Below are positions 11,579 to 24,410 of a DNA stretch of 64,000 nt, piece after piece (position 1 is the stretch's first letter; the number at the start of each line of letters is the position of its first letter). The stretch lies in assembly GCA_935421135.1 (NCBI GenBank), contig OW285192.1, positions 1,717,501 through 1,781,500 on the forward strand, read 5' to 3'. The notes under the pieces were generated by a model, which did no database searches, had not been told where the DNA came from, and was given only the letters and a program-made list of their open reading frames with translations. The translations under genes were made by a program, and so were the position numbers. The stretch comes from Bugulina stolonifera (lineage: Eukaryota; Bryozoa; Gymnolaemata; Cheilostomatida; Bugulidae).

Positions 11579-14500
11579 CTAAAGTGTGTTATTACTAGCT
11601 GGTGGTTCAATCTGATGATAGACATTAGAGGTTCTATCTACTGAAGAGTAGTATGGGTCGGTTACACGGGTGCCCTCTATACTGTCAGCTAGCTGTTGAT
11701 AGCCTGAGGCTACATCTTCGTTTACTGCAGGGGGTGGTGAGGCTGTGGTTAAGAACCTAAGGCCTTCTTCTATTAATAGTGTTGTGTCAGATCTGCCATC
11801 TGCCTTAGTGTGATCATTTAGTCCAGTTTTATTGTTTATAGCCTTAGATTCACCAATGCAGCAGGCAGGGAGGGGTTGCTCATATTCCTCCAAATCAGGT
11901 CCCTTGTAGATGTGAATATTCGAGTCTAGAGAAATATGGTTAAAGGTTTATGCAATGGTTGTACTATTACATGATTAAAGCATGGGCACTAGTAATAAGC
12001 TATTGATCGTAATTAGAAGTTGTCCTCTTCCAATTTATCTTCTTTTTTCAAAGAAAAGAAGAGGAAGATAAATTGGGAGAGGACAACTTCTAATTAAGAT
12101 CAATAGCTTATTACTAGTGCCCATGGATTAAAGGCTTGGCTCGAATAGAGGTTGTGAGCTTCAACAGAATGATTCCGTCATTCACAGCCATGGGTCAATA
12201 GGTAAGGCATAGCATCAGTCCTACATTGGCCTTGATTAATATCCAGCCAATAATCAAAGCTGATTTATAATAGGTTATGTAATTGGAGTAATTGTATCTA
12301 ATATTAGCTAATCACAACACTGCCCTCTCCTGAAAAAACATGTTGTTTCCATGGAAAACAGCTTTTTGTGTATCCAGCCAAGAGCATCTGTCATATTTAG
12401 ACAACATTATTAGATAACATTATGTGTGAAGTTTTATTATATTATTTATATTATTCTCTCTGTGATACGTTCTGTATCAGGGGTTAGAACACCACTCATG
12501 ACTGACGCAGGGGTCTGAAAATACCAACATGTTGGTCTTTGCATAACCAAAAACAGTGTATACACTGTTTTTGGTTATGCAGTTGTTCATTTTCAGCCGA
12601 CAAAGCCTCGTTTTAGAGAAAATTGGTATACCAATTTTCTCTAAAACGAGGCTTTGTCGGCTGAAAATGAACAACTGGCCTCTCGTGTAGCCGAGGCTTA
12701 AAAGGGAGAAAAAATATAAAAATTTCCAAGTAAGCTGTTCATAGTAAAGAGAAGATAACACTTGAAGTATGTGCATAATATGTACCACAGATTATACATT
12801 GTTTACATGTATACTGTAAGACAGTTCTCTTGCTCCAATATCTCTCACAGGTTTCACTAGCATACATGTACAAGGCAGCAAATGTTACAAATTTACCGAA
12901 ACTAGATAGAGCTGAATAAACTCTTCGGCTACTAGAACCTGTGTTATTGCCCTATGAGCTAGCAAACTGAATCATCAAGACTGAATGAGTTGAATGAACT
13001 ATGACCTTTTCCTGCACTTCATTATCTGAATTTCACTTTGATGGGCACATTACATCGCACTGTATTATATCTTTTTGGTAGACAACATAATACACATAGA
13101 TATTTATATAAAAGCGTCTCACCACAGTGTGCCAGATCCTGATAGCTCTCAGTGAAACTGATTACGTCGTAAGTAGGGGTATACAACTCTGATATTGTTT
13201 CGTACATTTCACCTTCATGTTCATCATATTCTATGTTACTGAAAGAAGGCCGGATATTGTGTTCATGGGGAAACAACTCTGCACCCTGTAATACAAGACT
13301 GTGTCATACAATAAGGGAAAATACACGTCTAACACGTTTTTTATGACACAGTAATACATTCACGGCACACATAAAGTGATATCAGTGTAGCCTATGCTAT
13401 TTTTACTAACAAATCAAATGAAAATGGCTTTTAATGCTAATTTTTTCATCGCTAAAGCTTAGACCATCATTTTACTATTTATTTTTGTTGCCACTCTTTC
13501 AGAGAGGAAACGGCTGTTAGATGCAGTAGAGGACAAATATGGAGAGCCTTAGTTCCTTGTTTGTGGTTGGTTGGTACCTCAAATTCCTCCGCTTCTGCAC
13601 CAAACTGGAGAATTGATGGACAGAGAATAACTGTATATGACAGGTAGCAATATGACAGTTGGTGACATAAATAACTAGTACATGTATAATACATGTACAA
13701 TAGACTTTGTACATGTATAATAGGCTTGCATGTATATTCATGCAAATAACAACAGCTGTGTTTGTAATAGGTATGTGCTGTAGTAGTGTGAATGATATAC
13801 ATGTACATATACCTCTAGCCTAGCTTACTTACTCTGCCACTATATTGACTTACTGACCCACCCTATTTACTATACTGGCCTACCTTGCCTGTTGCACTGA
13901 CTCTAGCTGAACTTGTTGATGCCACTGGTAGGTCAAGGTTTTGAGCTGTCTTTAATCGGCTGGTGTGCTGCTTCCTTCTAAAATATGCAAGTCGCATACA
14001 GTAACTCTCCGTATTCTATCTACCTGTATGTCTTAGTGATACAAATTCATTCTTTTCTGGTTTATTCAAACTGAATGTTTCATACTATACTAATATACTG
14101 AAGGATATTGCTATTTGATATTGAACAGAGTGCATTGTGCACTTACACATATGCTGGGCATGTATAATTTAATGCTGCACGGTGTTTCGGTATCATTGGG
14201 TTTTTTAATTTTGTTTTCTTTCGGTTCAGAAACCACAAAAATTTAAAATGCGAACCGTACTGAATGCAGCAGTTCGGTACGGTTCAGTTTTAAAATTTCA
14301 ACCTCACCTGGCCCCTTAGCGCACCCACTTATGAAAATGGCCGGTGTTACTAATAAGTGAATTCATGTTATGCTTCTTTCAATCCTTATCATTCGATCTC
14401 ATATTTAGGATTCTAGACATAGCTGCAGCCATCGTTGTCACCTAGTAATGACATGATTTAGTTTCACTCAACTCTAGCAATTATACTTGCATATTGTTAT

Positions 14501-15431
14501 AAGTAATTAGTATTTAATGATTGCGATTTATGACAGGAAATAAAAAATGACGGCCATTGGAGCTAAACGCAGAGTTTGGCAACTCCCAAAATTGAGTATT
14601 CAGTTTTCGGTTTAATTGGGTGTTATTTCCTGTATTTAAAAAACTAAATAAAACTGAGGAGTAAAAGACAACTTCGGCATCATTCAGTTTTCTTTTGAGA
14701 AATTAGCAAAAAAACTGAATGGACATGCAAATCCAAACCGCCTAGTACTACATGTATAATTATAATCACAGGAAGTTTTGTATTTATGAATGTTAGGCGG
14801 ACATGTCAAAAATCGAACCTTTGAAGTATTTTCAAAGTTTCTAAGAATGCATGCGTGCTGCTGTATTGCATCATGACAGGAATTATAAAACGTATACGTG
14901 TATGTGTACGTGTACGTGTACGTGTACGTGTATGTGTATGTGCAGGTGTACATGTACGTGCACGTGTACGTGTACTCGTGCGCATACACGTAATATGTAC
15001 ATGACTGTGTTGTACGCATATTTGACTTACCTTTTTCTACAGATGTAAACTATAAGTACCAGTAAGATGACTATGATTGTGAGCAGAATTACTCCCAGTA
15101 CTATTGATATAGTTGGTGGGACAACTCCTGTAGAACCAGTAGTTGCGACTCTGTGGTTCGGTTGAACTGTTGTACCAGCAGACGTGGAAGTCTCACCAGA
15201 AACTGTAGTGGCTGGAGATGAGCTAGGTGAGCTAACAGATGTAGAATTAGACGGTGTGGTAGATACACTCCATGTGGTTTCTAGTGTAGCTGTAGTGGTA
15301 GTTGACCTCCATCTTGGGCGCGATACCCAGGGTCTGGTGATGACGAAGGATGAGTTGGTAGGAGCCTCGGTGGTTCTACCTTTGCCAATAGGTCGGATAC
15401 GAGAGAAAGGAGAGCCTACTTCTGGACCCAT
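11579..15431 (-). CDS. Gene B: single-pass membrane protein with tyrosine-motif tail
   Basis: Four exons, 15431-15031, 13977-13884, 13285-13123 and 11925-11579, give 334 residues with phases 2, 0, 1. The ATG at 15431 follows an in-frame TAA eight codons upstream, so no signal peptide is visible. Residues 1-106 are S/T/P-rich (mucin-like, with NSS and NST sites). Residues 107-130 form a strongly hydrophobic helix ending LLVLIVYICRKR. A basic stretch follows, so the positive-inside rule puts the N-terminus outside. The tail (about 134-334) carries MYETI (Y193), TYDVI (Y204), SYQDL (Y213), SGYQQL (Y295, ITIM-like), YYSSV (Y311/312) and VYHQI (Y322), all of SH2-docking or adaptor type. Intron phases and layout match gene A, so the two are tandem paralogues. 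Likely role: tyrosine-phosphorylated surface adaptor or receptor; the ligand is unknown. Confidence 0.75.
11981..12125. mobile_element. Foldback MITE with 8-bp target duplication
   Basis: The ends CATGGGCACTAGTAATAAGC and its reverse complement form arms of about 65 bp around a short A/T-rich centre. GATTAAAG flanks both sides directly. It sits in intron 3 of gene B. An 8-bp duplication suggests hAT- or Merlin-type mobilisation. Confidence 0.8.
12521..12676. repeat. Three consecutive perfect palindromes (14, 40, 96 bp)
   Basis: 12521-12534 is ACCAACATGTTGGT. 12541-12580 has two 20-bp arms (GCATAACCAAAAACAGTGTA and its complement). 12581-12676 has two 48-bp arms meeting at GGTATACC. I checked each arm base by base and found no mismatch. 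All lie in intron 3 of gene B. Exact symmetry implies recent origin or ongoing arm conversion. Confidence 0.95.
13578..13604 (-). other. Candidate 27-nt cassette microexon of gene B
   Basis: Between exons 2 and 3 a good acceptor (ATTCTCCAG) precedes 27 nt coding FGAEAEEFE, followed by the donor-like GTACCA. It is phase 0 on both sides, so inclusion would add nine acidic residues without a frame change. It resembles the start of exon 3 (GAELFPHE). Without transcripts this is only a candidate. Confidence 0.3.
14150..14720. mobile_element. MITE-like repeat, related to 46340-46990
   Basis: The segment in intron 1 of gene B contains TTATGCTTCTTTCAATCCTT and neighbouring text that is the reverse complement of the repeat near 46880. 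Both copies share tracts resembling ACTGAATACT and GGTGACCATTTTT. Coordinates are approximate. Confidence 0.5.
14890..14992. repeat. GTGTAC hexamer repeat
   Basis: A degenerate run of GTGTAC and related hexamers in intron 1 of gene B, just downstream of the exon 1 donor. Confidence 0.9.
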
Positions 15432-17424
15432 GTTCCACTGTGGGTGATGTGCTTACTACCTGATACTGTCAACAGGAGTGATTAGCTATACACTTACCAG
15501 TTCATTAGACAGCTAAGTGGTGTGAAAGTGACTCCATGCTGTCATACGTGTCACTTCCTGCAGTCGGCTGAATATGGTACTATTGGTCGTATGAAACATA
15601 CTCATGTTGTTTATTTGTATTTGTATTTATATATTATTATGGATATTATAATTATAATTGATTGCTATTCCCAAATGCTGAGCTGACCATGGGGTCAATC
15701 GCATATGCTACGCAACAGACACAAGGTACATGGCTTGCACAGTACATTAACATCGGCCAGTACATTTTCATTGCTTCTAGTATTAGTAATGATTATGATG
15801 CTGCCTCCACAATAATCCCGCCACCTCTTTCCTGCTCCTCCCCTCAAATATTCTCTTTTTTGATTCCCATAGAAATTATGATCATTGTGCTTTGTAGTAT
15901 AAATTTATGCTACATTCATGTAATATAATGTTTTGCAGTGAAGTGCACTAGAGAGCCGGTATTAGATGATAGTATTTTCTAACTTCACAAATAGTAGTGT
16001 CTCGGATAGCTTCACTTGTTGTCAATATGGTAATCATGTAATATATTATTCTATTTCCTTCAATCTACGCCAATGATGAATCACCCCAACATTGTGACAC
16101 ACGACCCAAGGGTAAGTTGTTTACTTGATTAATGACTACCATCTTGTTTGTAGAGTGAAAGGAGGAGATAATTCCAATAAAATTTATAAGTGAGCATTTG
16201 TAGTATTATAGTCGTGTTATGTACCCGTCTAGTGACAGAAAAGATATTTGCCTGAGAGTCAGTTAAGCCCATGAGTAGTGTTTAGAGAGCACAGTCTAAC
16301 TAGTAACCACACATTCCCAAGCCACTCTAGCTAATCTGATGATTTATGTAGTGGAGGAAGGAGATGAATTCAGCTGTGCATGTAACTATCTGATACGCCT
16401 TGATACTAGGCTACAATGGGGAGATTTATGTCTTGGATTAGTCTTTAGACTGAGTTACTGCACTACTGTGTAAATACGAGACAGTTTGTAATATGATATC
16501 ATAGGGTAATCTAAGCTAAGGATCGCAGTCTATTCCTATCTCCAGCTGTGTGAACCTGCACCATGTTACTATAAGTAGGGCTGATTGATGTTGTTTGTTG
16601 AACTGATGATACACAGACAATGGTGAGTTGATGAAGTTGTCTTTACATAGCTGATTAATCACATGTTTACTAATAGTAACAGTTAATAACATCACAACTG
16701 GATAATGTTGTTTTTAATGATATTGAAATAACTATAATTATTATTGTATGGTATATAAGTGTACATGTACACCAACTATTGTATGTCTGGGTGTATGCAC
16801 TATACATATTTATTACCTGCATGCATGTTAGAACAACCTATACAACAATAGACTAACTTGTCTGTGATAAAATTTTAACTCTGTGATTAAATTACATGAT
16901 GTTGTTTTTCTATGGAAAATGTTGGCATAACATAACATAATATAGCAATCATATAATTATGTTGCATCTGTATACAATGCTATATATACTTAAGATATGA
17001 GATGACAACAGAATTCACAATATATTTATGACTATAATATAAACTATTGCCACATTTGGCACTTCTTAAACAATAATGATACCATTATAAAGTATGTAAT
17101 AGTAGATGTTATACAATGTATAATGTAATATATAAATATATAGTTATTATCAATACCCAAGTTAAGCTGCTCGATTAAGCACAGTTTTAATAGGAATTTA
17201 TTGACAACATTATTATTAAATTTATAAATTAAGTATAATATACAATCAACCATAAGATGCATAAAAATAGAAAGAAAAATGTAAGAAAATATAGAATTTG
17301 TACTAAGTCTCATTGCATAGTCCTACATGTAGGCCTACATGTACATGTAAGTACACGGACAAACAAGTACATACATATGATGTTACCCAGATAAATGTAG
17401 GTGTTCTATGCCTGGAGGACTTAA
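15432..17424. other. Spacer between gene B start and gene A end
   Basis: This should hold the promoter and 5' UTR of gene B and the 3' UTR of gene A. No TATA box, CpG cluster or further exon could be identified with confidence. A short plus-strand frame at 15662-15928 has no recognisable content. Confidence 0.5.
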
Positions 17425-20151
17425 TTAGATGTCAATGTCTTGGTAGATGGCATTGTCGACCCGTCTGTCTGTTACCTCATGTGCAGACGATTCCAACTCC
17501 GCATACTCTGGAGGTTCAGATGTAGTCTGGTTTGTATCTATATCAGCATACACTGGCGGAGCGGTTGATGATTTGTCCAACGCTAGTTCTGTATATTCTG
17601 GTGGAGCTGAGGCTTCACTCTGTTCATTTGAAGAGGCATCTACCAGGTGTTTAGGGGACTCTGCGTAGACATGGTGGTCCAGTCCTGGAATGGAAATATG
17701 CAAACAATGTACAGTTCAGGTGATTGGCAGCTTATCAGTGCAGCTCAGAGATGCTCTTGGGAACCACATTGGCAACACTGTTGAGTGTTTATAATGGGTG
17801 CACTATACTGAGACAGAGTTCTCAAGCTGCCGATGACAGCGAGGATTGTACAGCTCAGCACACCTCCTAGACTGTAGCTAAAGTTTATATTGGCTCATTT
17901 TTTTACCATTATTTTATAGATTAGTACAAATATAACGATAGTATTCCCTGAAATAAATGTGGTTGTAGCTATAAGTTTCAGACTGGAATGTTTCTCAACA
18001 GATTAACTAGAAATGCACGCTACCAGATCTCTTGGAAAACAATACATGTTCTTCGAAACTAAGAAAGGGAGGTCCGGTTCATCTAGGTGATATTTCTTAT
18101 GCTCTCTCATTATGTATGCATATCTTAGTGCACCAGGTATCTACCCTTGCTAGCAGACGTTGGAGATAAGCATAGCTAATTCAGTTGATGGATCGAAACA
18201 TCATGAAACGGCAACTACAGACTGTTTTGGAGAGACAGGCAGGGTATGCTAGGAAGTGACCAGTGATGGGTTGAAACAATGGCCTGGTATGAAGACAATA
18301 TTGGAATCAATACACTGTGGTCTGTAGAGGTATGGGAGAGCATTGTAGTGGTCTGCTACCAAATCTGATTGGTTAAGAAGATGCAGTAACAATGGCGGTG
18401 CTTCAACCACTGTTTCCCTCACATACCGTAAAAGTTATTTATGTATAACTTCTACGCTATGCAGAATATATTTAAAGTTTGAGTCAGCGATTGTCTGCTG
18501 CACAGATGTGAGCTACAAGCTGAAGCCAAATATATTAATATACCAGTAATATTCATATTGCCGATTTACTGTTGACTATAATATGAGTCAGTGCGGTAGA
18601 CACCTGAATGTTGCCAAAATGCCAACATTTAGCAGAATATATTAACAGTTTGAGTCAGGAATCATGTTTAGATGTACAGTACATGTATGTCGTGTTCAGG
18701 ACAGGAGCAACCACAGTAAGTGTATTTGTTACTGTAAGAACACCGATGTAATGTACAATATAACAAATTTTTCTACATGGTTGTGGAGTACAGAGACGGA
18801 ATAGACACACTTTACATGTACAATGGTGACATTTGTCAACGTGTATATCAACTGCAGCTTCTTCCATCTCAAAAGGAAACTCTGTGTTACCATAGTTGAG
18901 CTATTTCAGGCTTAATCAGCAAAAATCCAGTTCTAGGTTGCCGGTTTGGTTGTGGATTTTCGAGTCAACAAGATCTTATTGGATGGGAGGGGTAATATTA
19001 TGCCATATCATGATGCACAGAGAAACCACCAGATGACATGTACATGACTCTTGTGTGTATTAATAGGAGAACAGCCGTAACATAGAATGTGCACGTTCAT
19101 AGAGGATAATACACCAGAACTTACCAGATATGATCATAGGCTGATATATAGGGTGTGGTTCTTGCGTCTGTAGATGTGCAGCAGGTAATATGGTTAGGGT
19201 GGTAGTGCTAGGGTCTACGTAGTCATACTCTTGTTCCTCAGCACATTCTGGTATGATACTCAATCTATCCACCTTCGTCTGCAAACAGAAACCGGTTATG
19301 AGACATCTGTGACCACCAGACACGCGTGGAGTAAGGTGGTGTATTGAGTGGTATAACCATGTATAAGTATATGTGCTGCCCACATTGTTATACAGATATG
19401 CAGATATGCACTCATATAGAGACAGAGAAGTTATAACAATTCGTGGAAGTAGAATTATTGAATAGATTGTAACATGACAAAGGTATTAGTTTGTGGAACT
19501 GAAGTGTGGATATGTAGCATGACAAAGGTATTAGTTTGTGGAACTGAAGTGTGGACATGTATTATAAGTCAAGATACCATCGTTAAAGTGTAATTGTAGA
19601 CAACAGACAGCTATATTTTGAAAATGGACAGTCATTGTATGTAGCTAATCATATACATATACTGGAGCTAAGCTGTTTAGAATGGTTGATTACTAAAAGG
19701 GTGGAAGCAAGAGATAAATTACTTCTGAAGATAGCGGCAAATCCAAAGCGATATATTTGTTACGCACCGTTTCATTTGTATACAGAGTATTCAAATACTC
19801 GAATATTTATAATTACTTTGTGACAGTTACAAGGACACACCCACTTTAACCTATTCAATGGACACATTCCAAACTTAACTTAGAATTCAAACTGTAAGTG
19901 AGCAACTATGTGAAATATTGTACATGTAAATAAGTGTTTTAGATGTTGATGGAAAGGTTTGGATACACATGTGTATGTAGGATTACCAACAAGGACTGAG
20001 AGGAATGAGTAGAGAGTCTACCAGTTGCATTCTCTAAAATGTACCCTGCTTATGTTTGGTATCTACATGTACAGACTATAATGTACATGTACATGTACAG
20101 TGTATGTTCTACGGAGTGGTGCAAGTGTGCAAGTGTAAGTGTAAGTGTAAG

Positions 20152-20199
<48 letters not shown>

Positions 20200-23100
20200 T
20201 GTACAGGTACATGTACATGTATATTGTATTATTTACGTCAGACGATATTATGTTGGTTTTACATTGTATGTGAACTAACTTGGTTTGAGATCTTTGAGCA
20301 CATGACAAGTTCACCATGAGACCAAGACCTCTAATCCCAGAGCTATTTGCCGACATTGTATGCAGATGTCTTGAAATTTATAGAGCTCAGAGAGTACTAG
20401 CATATTATGTTGATGTACATGTAGTTGATGTACATGTAGTTGATGTACATGTAGTTGATATACATGTAGTTGATGTACGTGTAGTTGATGTACATGTAGT
20501 TGATGTACATGTAGTTGATGTACATGTAGTTGATGTACGTGTAGTTGATGTACATGTAGTTGATGTACATGTAGTTGATGTACACATAGTTGATGTACAT
20601 GTAGTTGATGTACATGTAGTTGATGTACATGTAGTTGATGTACGTGTAGTTGATGTACATGTAGTTGATGTACGTGTAGTTGATATACATGTAGTTGATG
20701 TACATGTAGTTGATGTACATGTAGTTGATGTACTGTACATGTAGTTGATGTACATGTAGTTGATGTACATGTAGTTGATGTACATGTAGTTGATGTACAT
20801 GTAGTTGATGTTTGTGTAGTTGATGTACGTGTAGTTGATGTACGTGTAGTTGATGTACATGTAGTTGATGTACTGTACATGTAGTTGATGTACACATAGT
20901 TGATGTACATGTAGTTGATGTACATGTAGTTGATGTACATGTAGTTGATGTACATGTAGTTGATGTACGTGTAGTTGATGTACATGTAGTTGATGTACAT
21001 GTAGTTGATGTACATGTTGTTGATGTACATGTAGTTGATGTACACATTGTTGATGTACACGTAGTTGATGTACGTGTAGTTGATGTACATGTAGTTGATG
21101 TACGTGTAGTTGATGTACGTGTAGTTGATGTACATGTAGTTGATGTACATGTAGTTGATATACATGTAGTTGATGTACATGTAGTTGATGTACATGTAGT
21201 TGATGTACGTGTAGTTGATGTACGTGTAGTTGATGTACATGTAGTTGATGTACATGTAGTTGATGCACATGTAGTTGATGTACATGTAGTTGATGTACAT
21301 GTAGTTGATGTCCATGTAGTTGATGTACACGTAGTTGATGTACATGTAGTTGATGTACGTGTAGTTGATGTACGTGTAGTTGATGTACATGTAGTTGATG
21401 TACATGTAGTTGATATACATGTAGTTGATATACATGTAGTTGATGTACATGTAGTTGATGTACGTGTAGTTGATGTACATGTAGTTGATGTACGTGTAGT
21501 TGATGTACGTGTAGTTGATGTACATGTAGTTGATATACATGTAGTTGATGTACATGTTGTTGATGTACATGTAGTTGATGTACACATTGTTGATGTACAC
21601 GTAGTTGATGTACGTGTAGTTGATGTACATGTAGTTGATGTACGTGTAGTTGATGTACGTGTAGTTGATGTACATGTAGTTGATGTACATGTAGTTGATA
21701 TACATGTAGTTGATGTACATGTAGTTGATGTACATGTAGTTGATGTACACGTAGTTGATGTACATGTAGTTGATGTACGTGTAGTTGATGTACATGTAGT
21801 TGATGTACGTGTAGTTGATGTACGTGTAGTTGATGTACATGTAGTTGATATACATGTAGTTGATATACATGTAGTTGATGTACATGTAGTGGATATACAT
21901 GTAGTTGATGTACATGTAGTTGATGTACATGTAGTTGATGTACATGTAGTTGATGTACATGTAGTTGATGTACATGTAGTTGATGTACATGTAGTTGATG
22001 TACATGTAGTTGATGTACATGTAGTTGATGTACGTGTAGTTGATGTACATGTAGTTGATGTACATGTAGTTGATGTACGTGTAGTTAATGTACGTGTAGT
22101 TGATGTACATGTAGTTGATATACATGTAGTTGATGTACATGTAGTGGATATACATGTAGTTGATGTACATGTAGTTGATATACACGTAGTTGATGTACAT
22201 GTAGTTGATGTACATGTAGTTGATGTACATGTAGTTGATGTACATGTAGTTGATGTACATGTAGTTGATGTACACGTAGTTGATGTACATGTAGTTGATG
22301 TACGTGTAGTTGATGTACATGTAGTTGATGTACACGTAGTTGATGTACACGTAGTTGATGTACATGTAGTTGATGTACGTGTAGTTGATGTACATGTAGT
22401 TGATGTACACGTAGTTGATGTACATGTAGTTGATGTACACGTAGTTGATGTACATGTAGTTGATGTACATGTAGTTGCTGGACATTTGGGTCTCAGTCCG
22501 ACCAATCTAGTGGGAATCATTAAAAGTAAAACAGTGAAAGAACATCTACAGCTACACCTACAGCGTACTTTTTATTTCACTGTAAGGGACAGAAAGAACG
22601 ACAAGGGAAGTCTCTGAGCCAGGCTACACGTGATGTGGTGGATTTACCATATTCATATTTGATGCCAAGACTAGAGTGACATGGTGTTGTAATAGCAGCT
22701 ATTTATATGTCAAGTTCCTTCTGACCTGCCCTAGCTGTAGTATTAATGCACGTGTTGGTTCGTGATGATACGTTATTTAAATAAATTTGCATAAAACGCA
22801 ATTTGTTATTATAAATGTACATATTCCCTTTGGCACCAAAGTCAACCTCGCCTAACTGACGCAGATGCGATGGTTCCCAACCAATTTAGACATATATTTG
22901 TTTAGCCATCTCCAATAATATCCATATGGCTTAGTCACGTTTTTATGCAGCACATGATATAGGTTGCATTTCACTACCAGCATTGCGACCAAAGTGTGAT
23001 AGTCAAAACTAGCAACAATTTTACCAAATTACAATGTGAGAATGCATGCTTTGAGATTGAATTTCTAAATTGAAATTTGATTCAATGTTATTTATTACAA

Positions 23101-24410
23101 GTGGTATGGTATCAGGTTACACAGCTATTGGTTACACAGACAATGTAGATAGCTACTTCCTGTTATTAGAGCGCTAATGGAGGTGGGTAGGTCAAAGTAA
23201 GAAAGTCAAATCAACTCCCATGGCATACCAGTACGCTATACCAGTACGTTATACCAGCACATTATAGCCACCATACTTTGATGTGGTGCAATACAGTACT
23301 TGGTACTCAAGGCTGAATCATAATTAGCTCTAAGTTGTGTTAAACTGACACCAGCTATTACATATACACACACACAAACTATACAGTTTCATGTACTATA
23401 TAGCAGTGTATTCTATACTAAAAGCTGGGGCTAGTATTTTATGGGTACAGGCTATAAAGTTACAAGTAGGGTTAGTATTATGCACTCACATGAACAGCTC
23501 CCCTGTCATATCCAAAGTTTGGTACTCCTGTAAGTGTACCAGGAGTTTTAGCTGGTGTACATGACGACCTTCTATCCCTACGCCATCTTCTGTAAAGTCA
23601 AACAGGAATTATCTACACTTACATTCTATACTTTACATAGCAATGGATTTTGTATTATAGTGCAGACATGTTGTAGTATATAAACAGTGGGCATGGCAAG
23701 CCTAAAGGTACAGTTCATTTCCTTCTCTGTTACAGAAGCAGATTTGTTGGTAGCATGTAACCAAAGTGTGATGATGTTGGATGCTGGCCTTAATATCACC
23801 AGTCACCGTGACCCAAATCCCTAGCCCCCCTGCCTGAACCCAACTCTAGTAGTGATATGGTGGTTATATACATGTAGGCTATATAAACTCTGAGTAGGAC
23901 CTTGGCAATTCCTCCAACTGCTGTCACAACTACTGTACATGTAAGTGTAATCTCATATTCATACCCTATGTAGATACATACAAACAATGGTCTGTAGGTG
24001 TGGGTGACTTACCTAGTGTATCCAAAATATCCAATGAGAATAATAAGAACCACAACTATAACAGCGAGAGAAGCTAGTGTAGCAGTAAGAACTACTGAAG
24101 TGGTACTGGGGGTAGATGCTGTAGTTCTTGTACCAGAAAAATTCTCAGAACGTTCTAGATGGTCTGATTTCTTATCGGTATTTTTATGGTAATGGTCGGA
24201 TCCAGGGAACTGTGTGTATGAGTGTGTGGTGGAATCTGTGACCAGTTTTGTAGGCAGAACTCTTTTAGTAGTGTATCTGTTGTAGTTGGGGCTCGTCCAA
24301 TTCAATCTTTCCCACCATCTCTCTCCTCTACCCTTCCAGTAAACTCTGTCTCTGAAACTCTCGTCTGAACTCTCTTCCAGATGATCTGGGAGCTGATCTT
24401 TGTCAATCAT
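17425..24410 (-). CDS. Gene A: single-pass membrane protein with periodic Y motifs
   Basis: Four exons, 24410-24013, 23589-23490, 19278-19125 and 17684-17425, give 303 residues with phases 2, 0, 1. An in-frame TAG sits two codons before the ATG (AACACCATG). The N-terminal about 104 residues are hydrophilic with NWT and NFS glycosylation sites and no signal peptide. Residues 105-129 form the membrane helix (VVVLIILIGYFGY). The cluster RRWRRDRR follows, so the C-terminus should be cytosolic. The tail has EYDYVDPS (Y184/Y186), IYQPMI (Y211), VYAES (Y224), then PPEYTEL, PPVYADI and PPEYAEL (Y248, Y263, Y278), exactly 15 residues apart, and IYQDI (Y298) near the end. These are classic YxxL/I motifs for SH2 proteins. 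It is the paralogue of gene B. Splice donors are mostly GTAAGT or GTGAGT. A role as transmembrane signalling adaptor is inferred. Confidence 0.8.
20151..20200. repeat. (GTGC)n microsatellite
   Basis: About twelve GTGC/CGTG units in intron 2 of gene A. Confidence 0.95.
20410..22480. repeat. 2.07-kb minisatellite, 15-bp unit, about 138 copies
   Basis: The unit GTTGATGTACATGTA is repeated without interruption apart from a few 5-bp slips (for example near 20732 and 20872). Variants carry TACGTG, TACACG, TATACATG or TACACATT. A block beginning near 21001 recurs almost unchanged at 21541, so there is a 540-bp (36-unit) higher-order repeat. The array is wholly inside intron 2 of gene A. Its length being a multiple of three creates long frames on both strands that are not genes. 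Confidence 0.95.

Noticed and set aside
20311..22520. Open frames of over 700 codons on the minus strand (MYINY and STTCT repeats) and a VDVHV frame on the plus strand
   Set aside because: They are pure readings of a 15-bp minisatellite; a unit length divisible by three keeps every stop-free frame open. The array lies in an intron of gene A.
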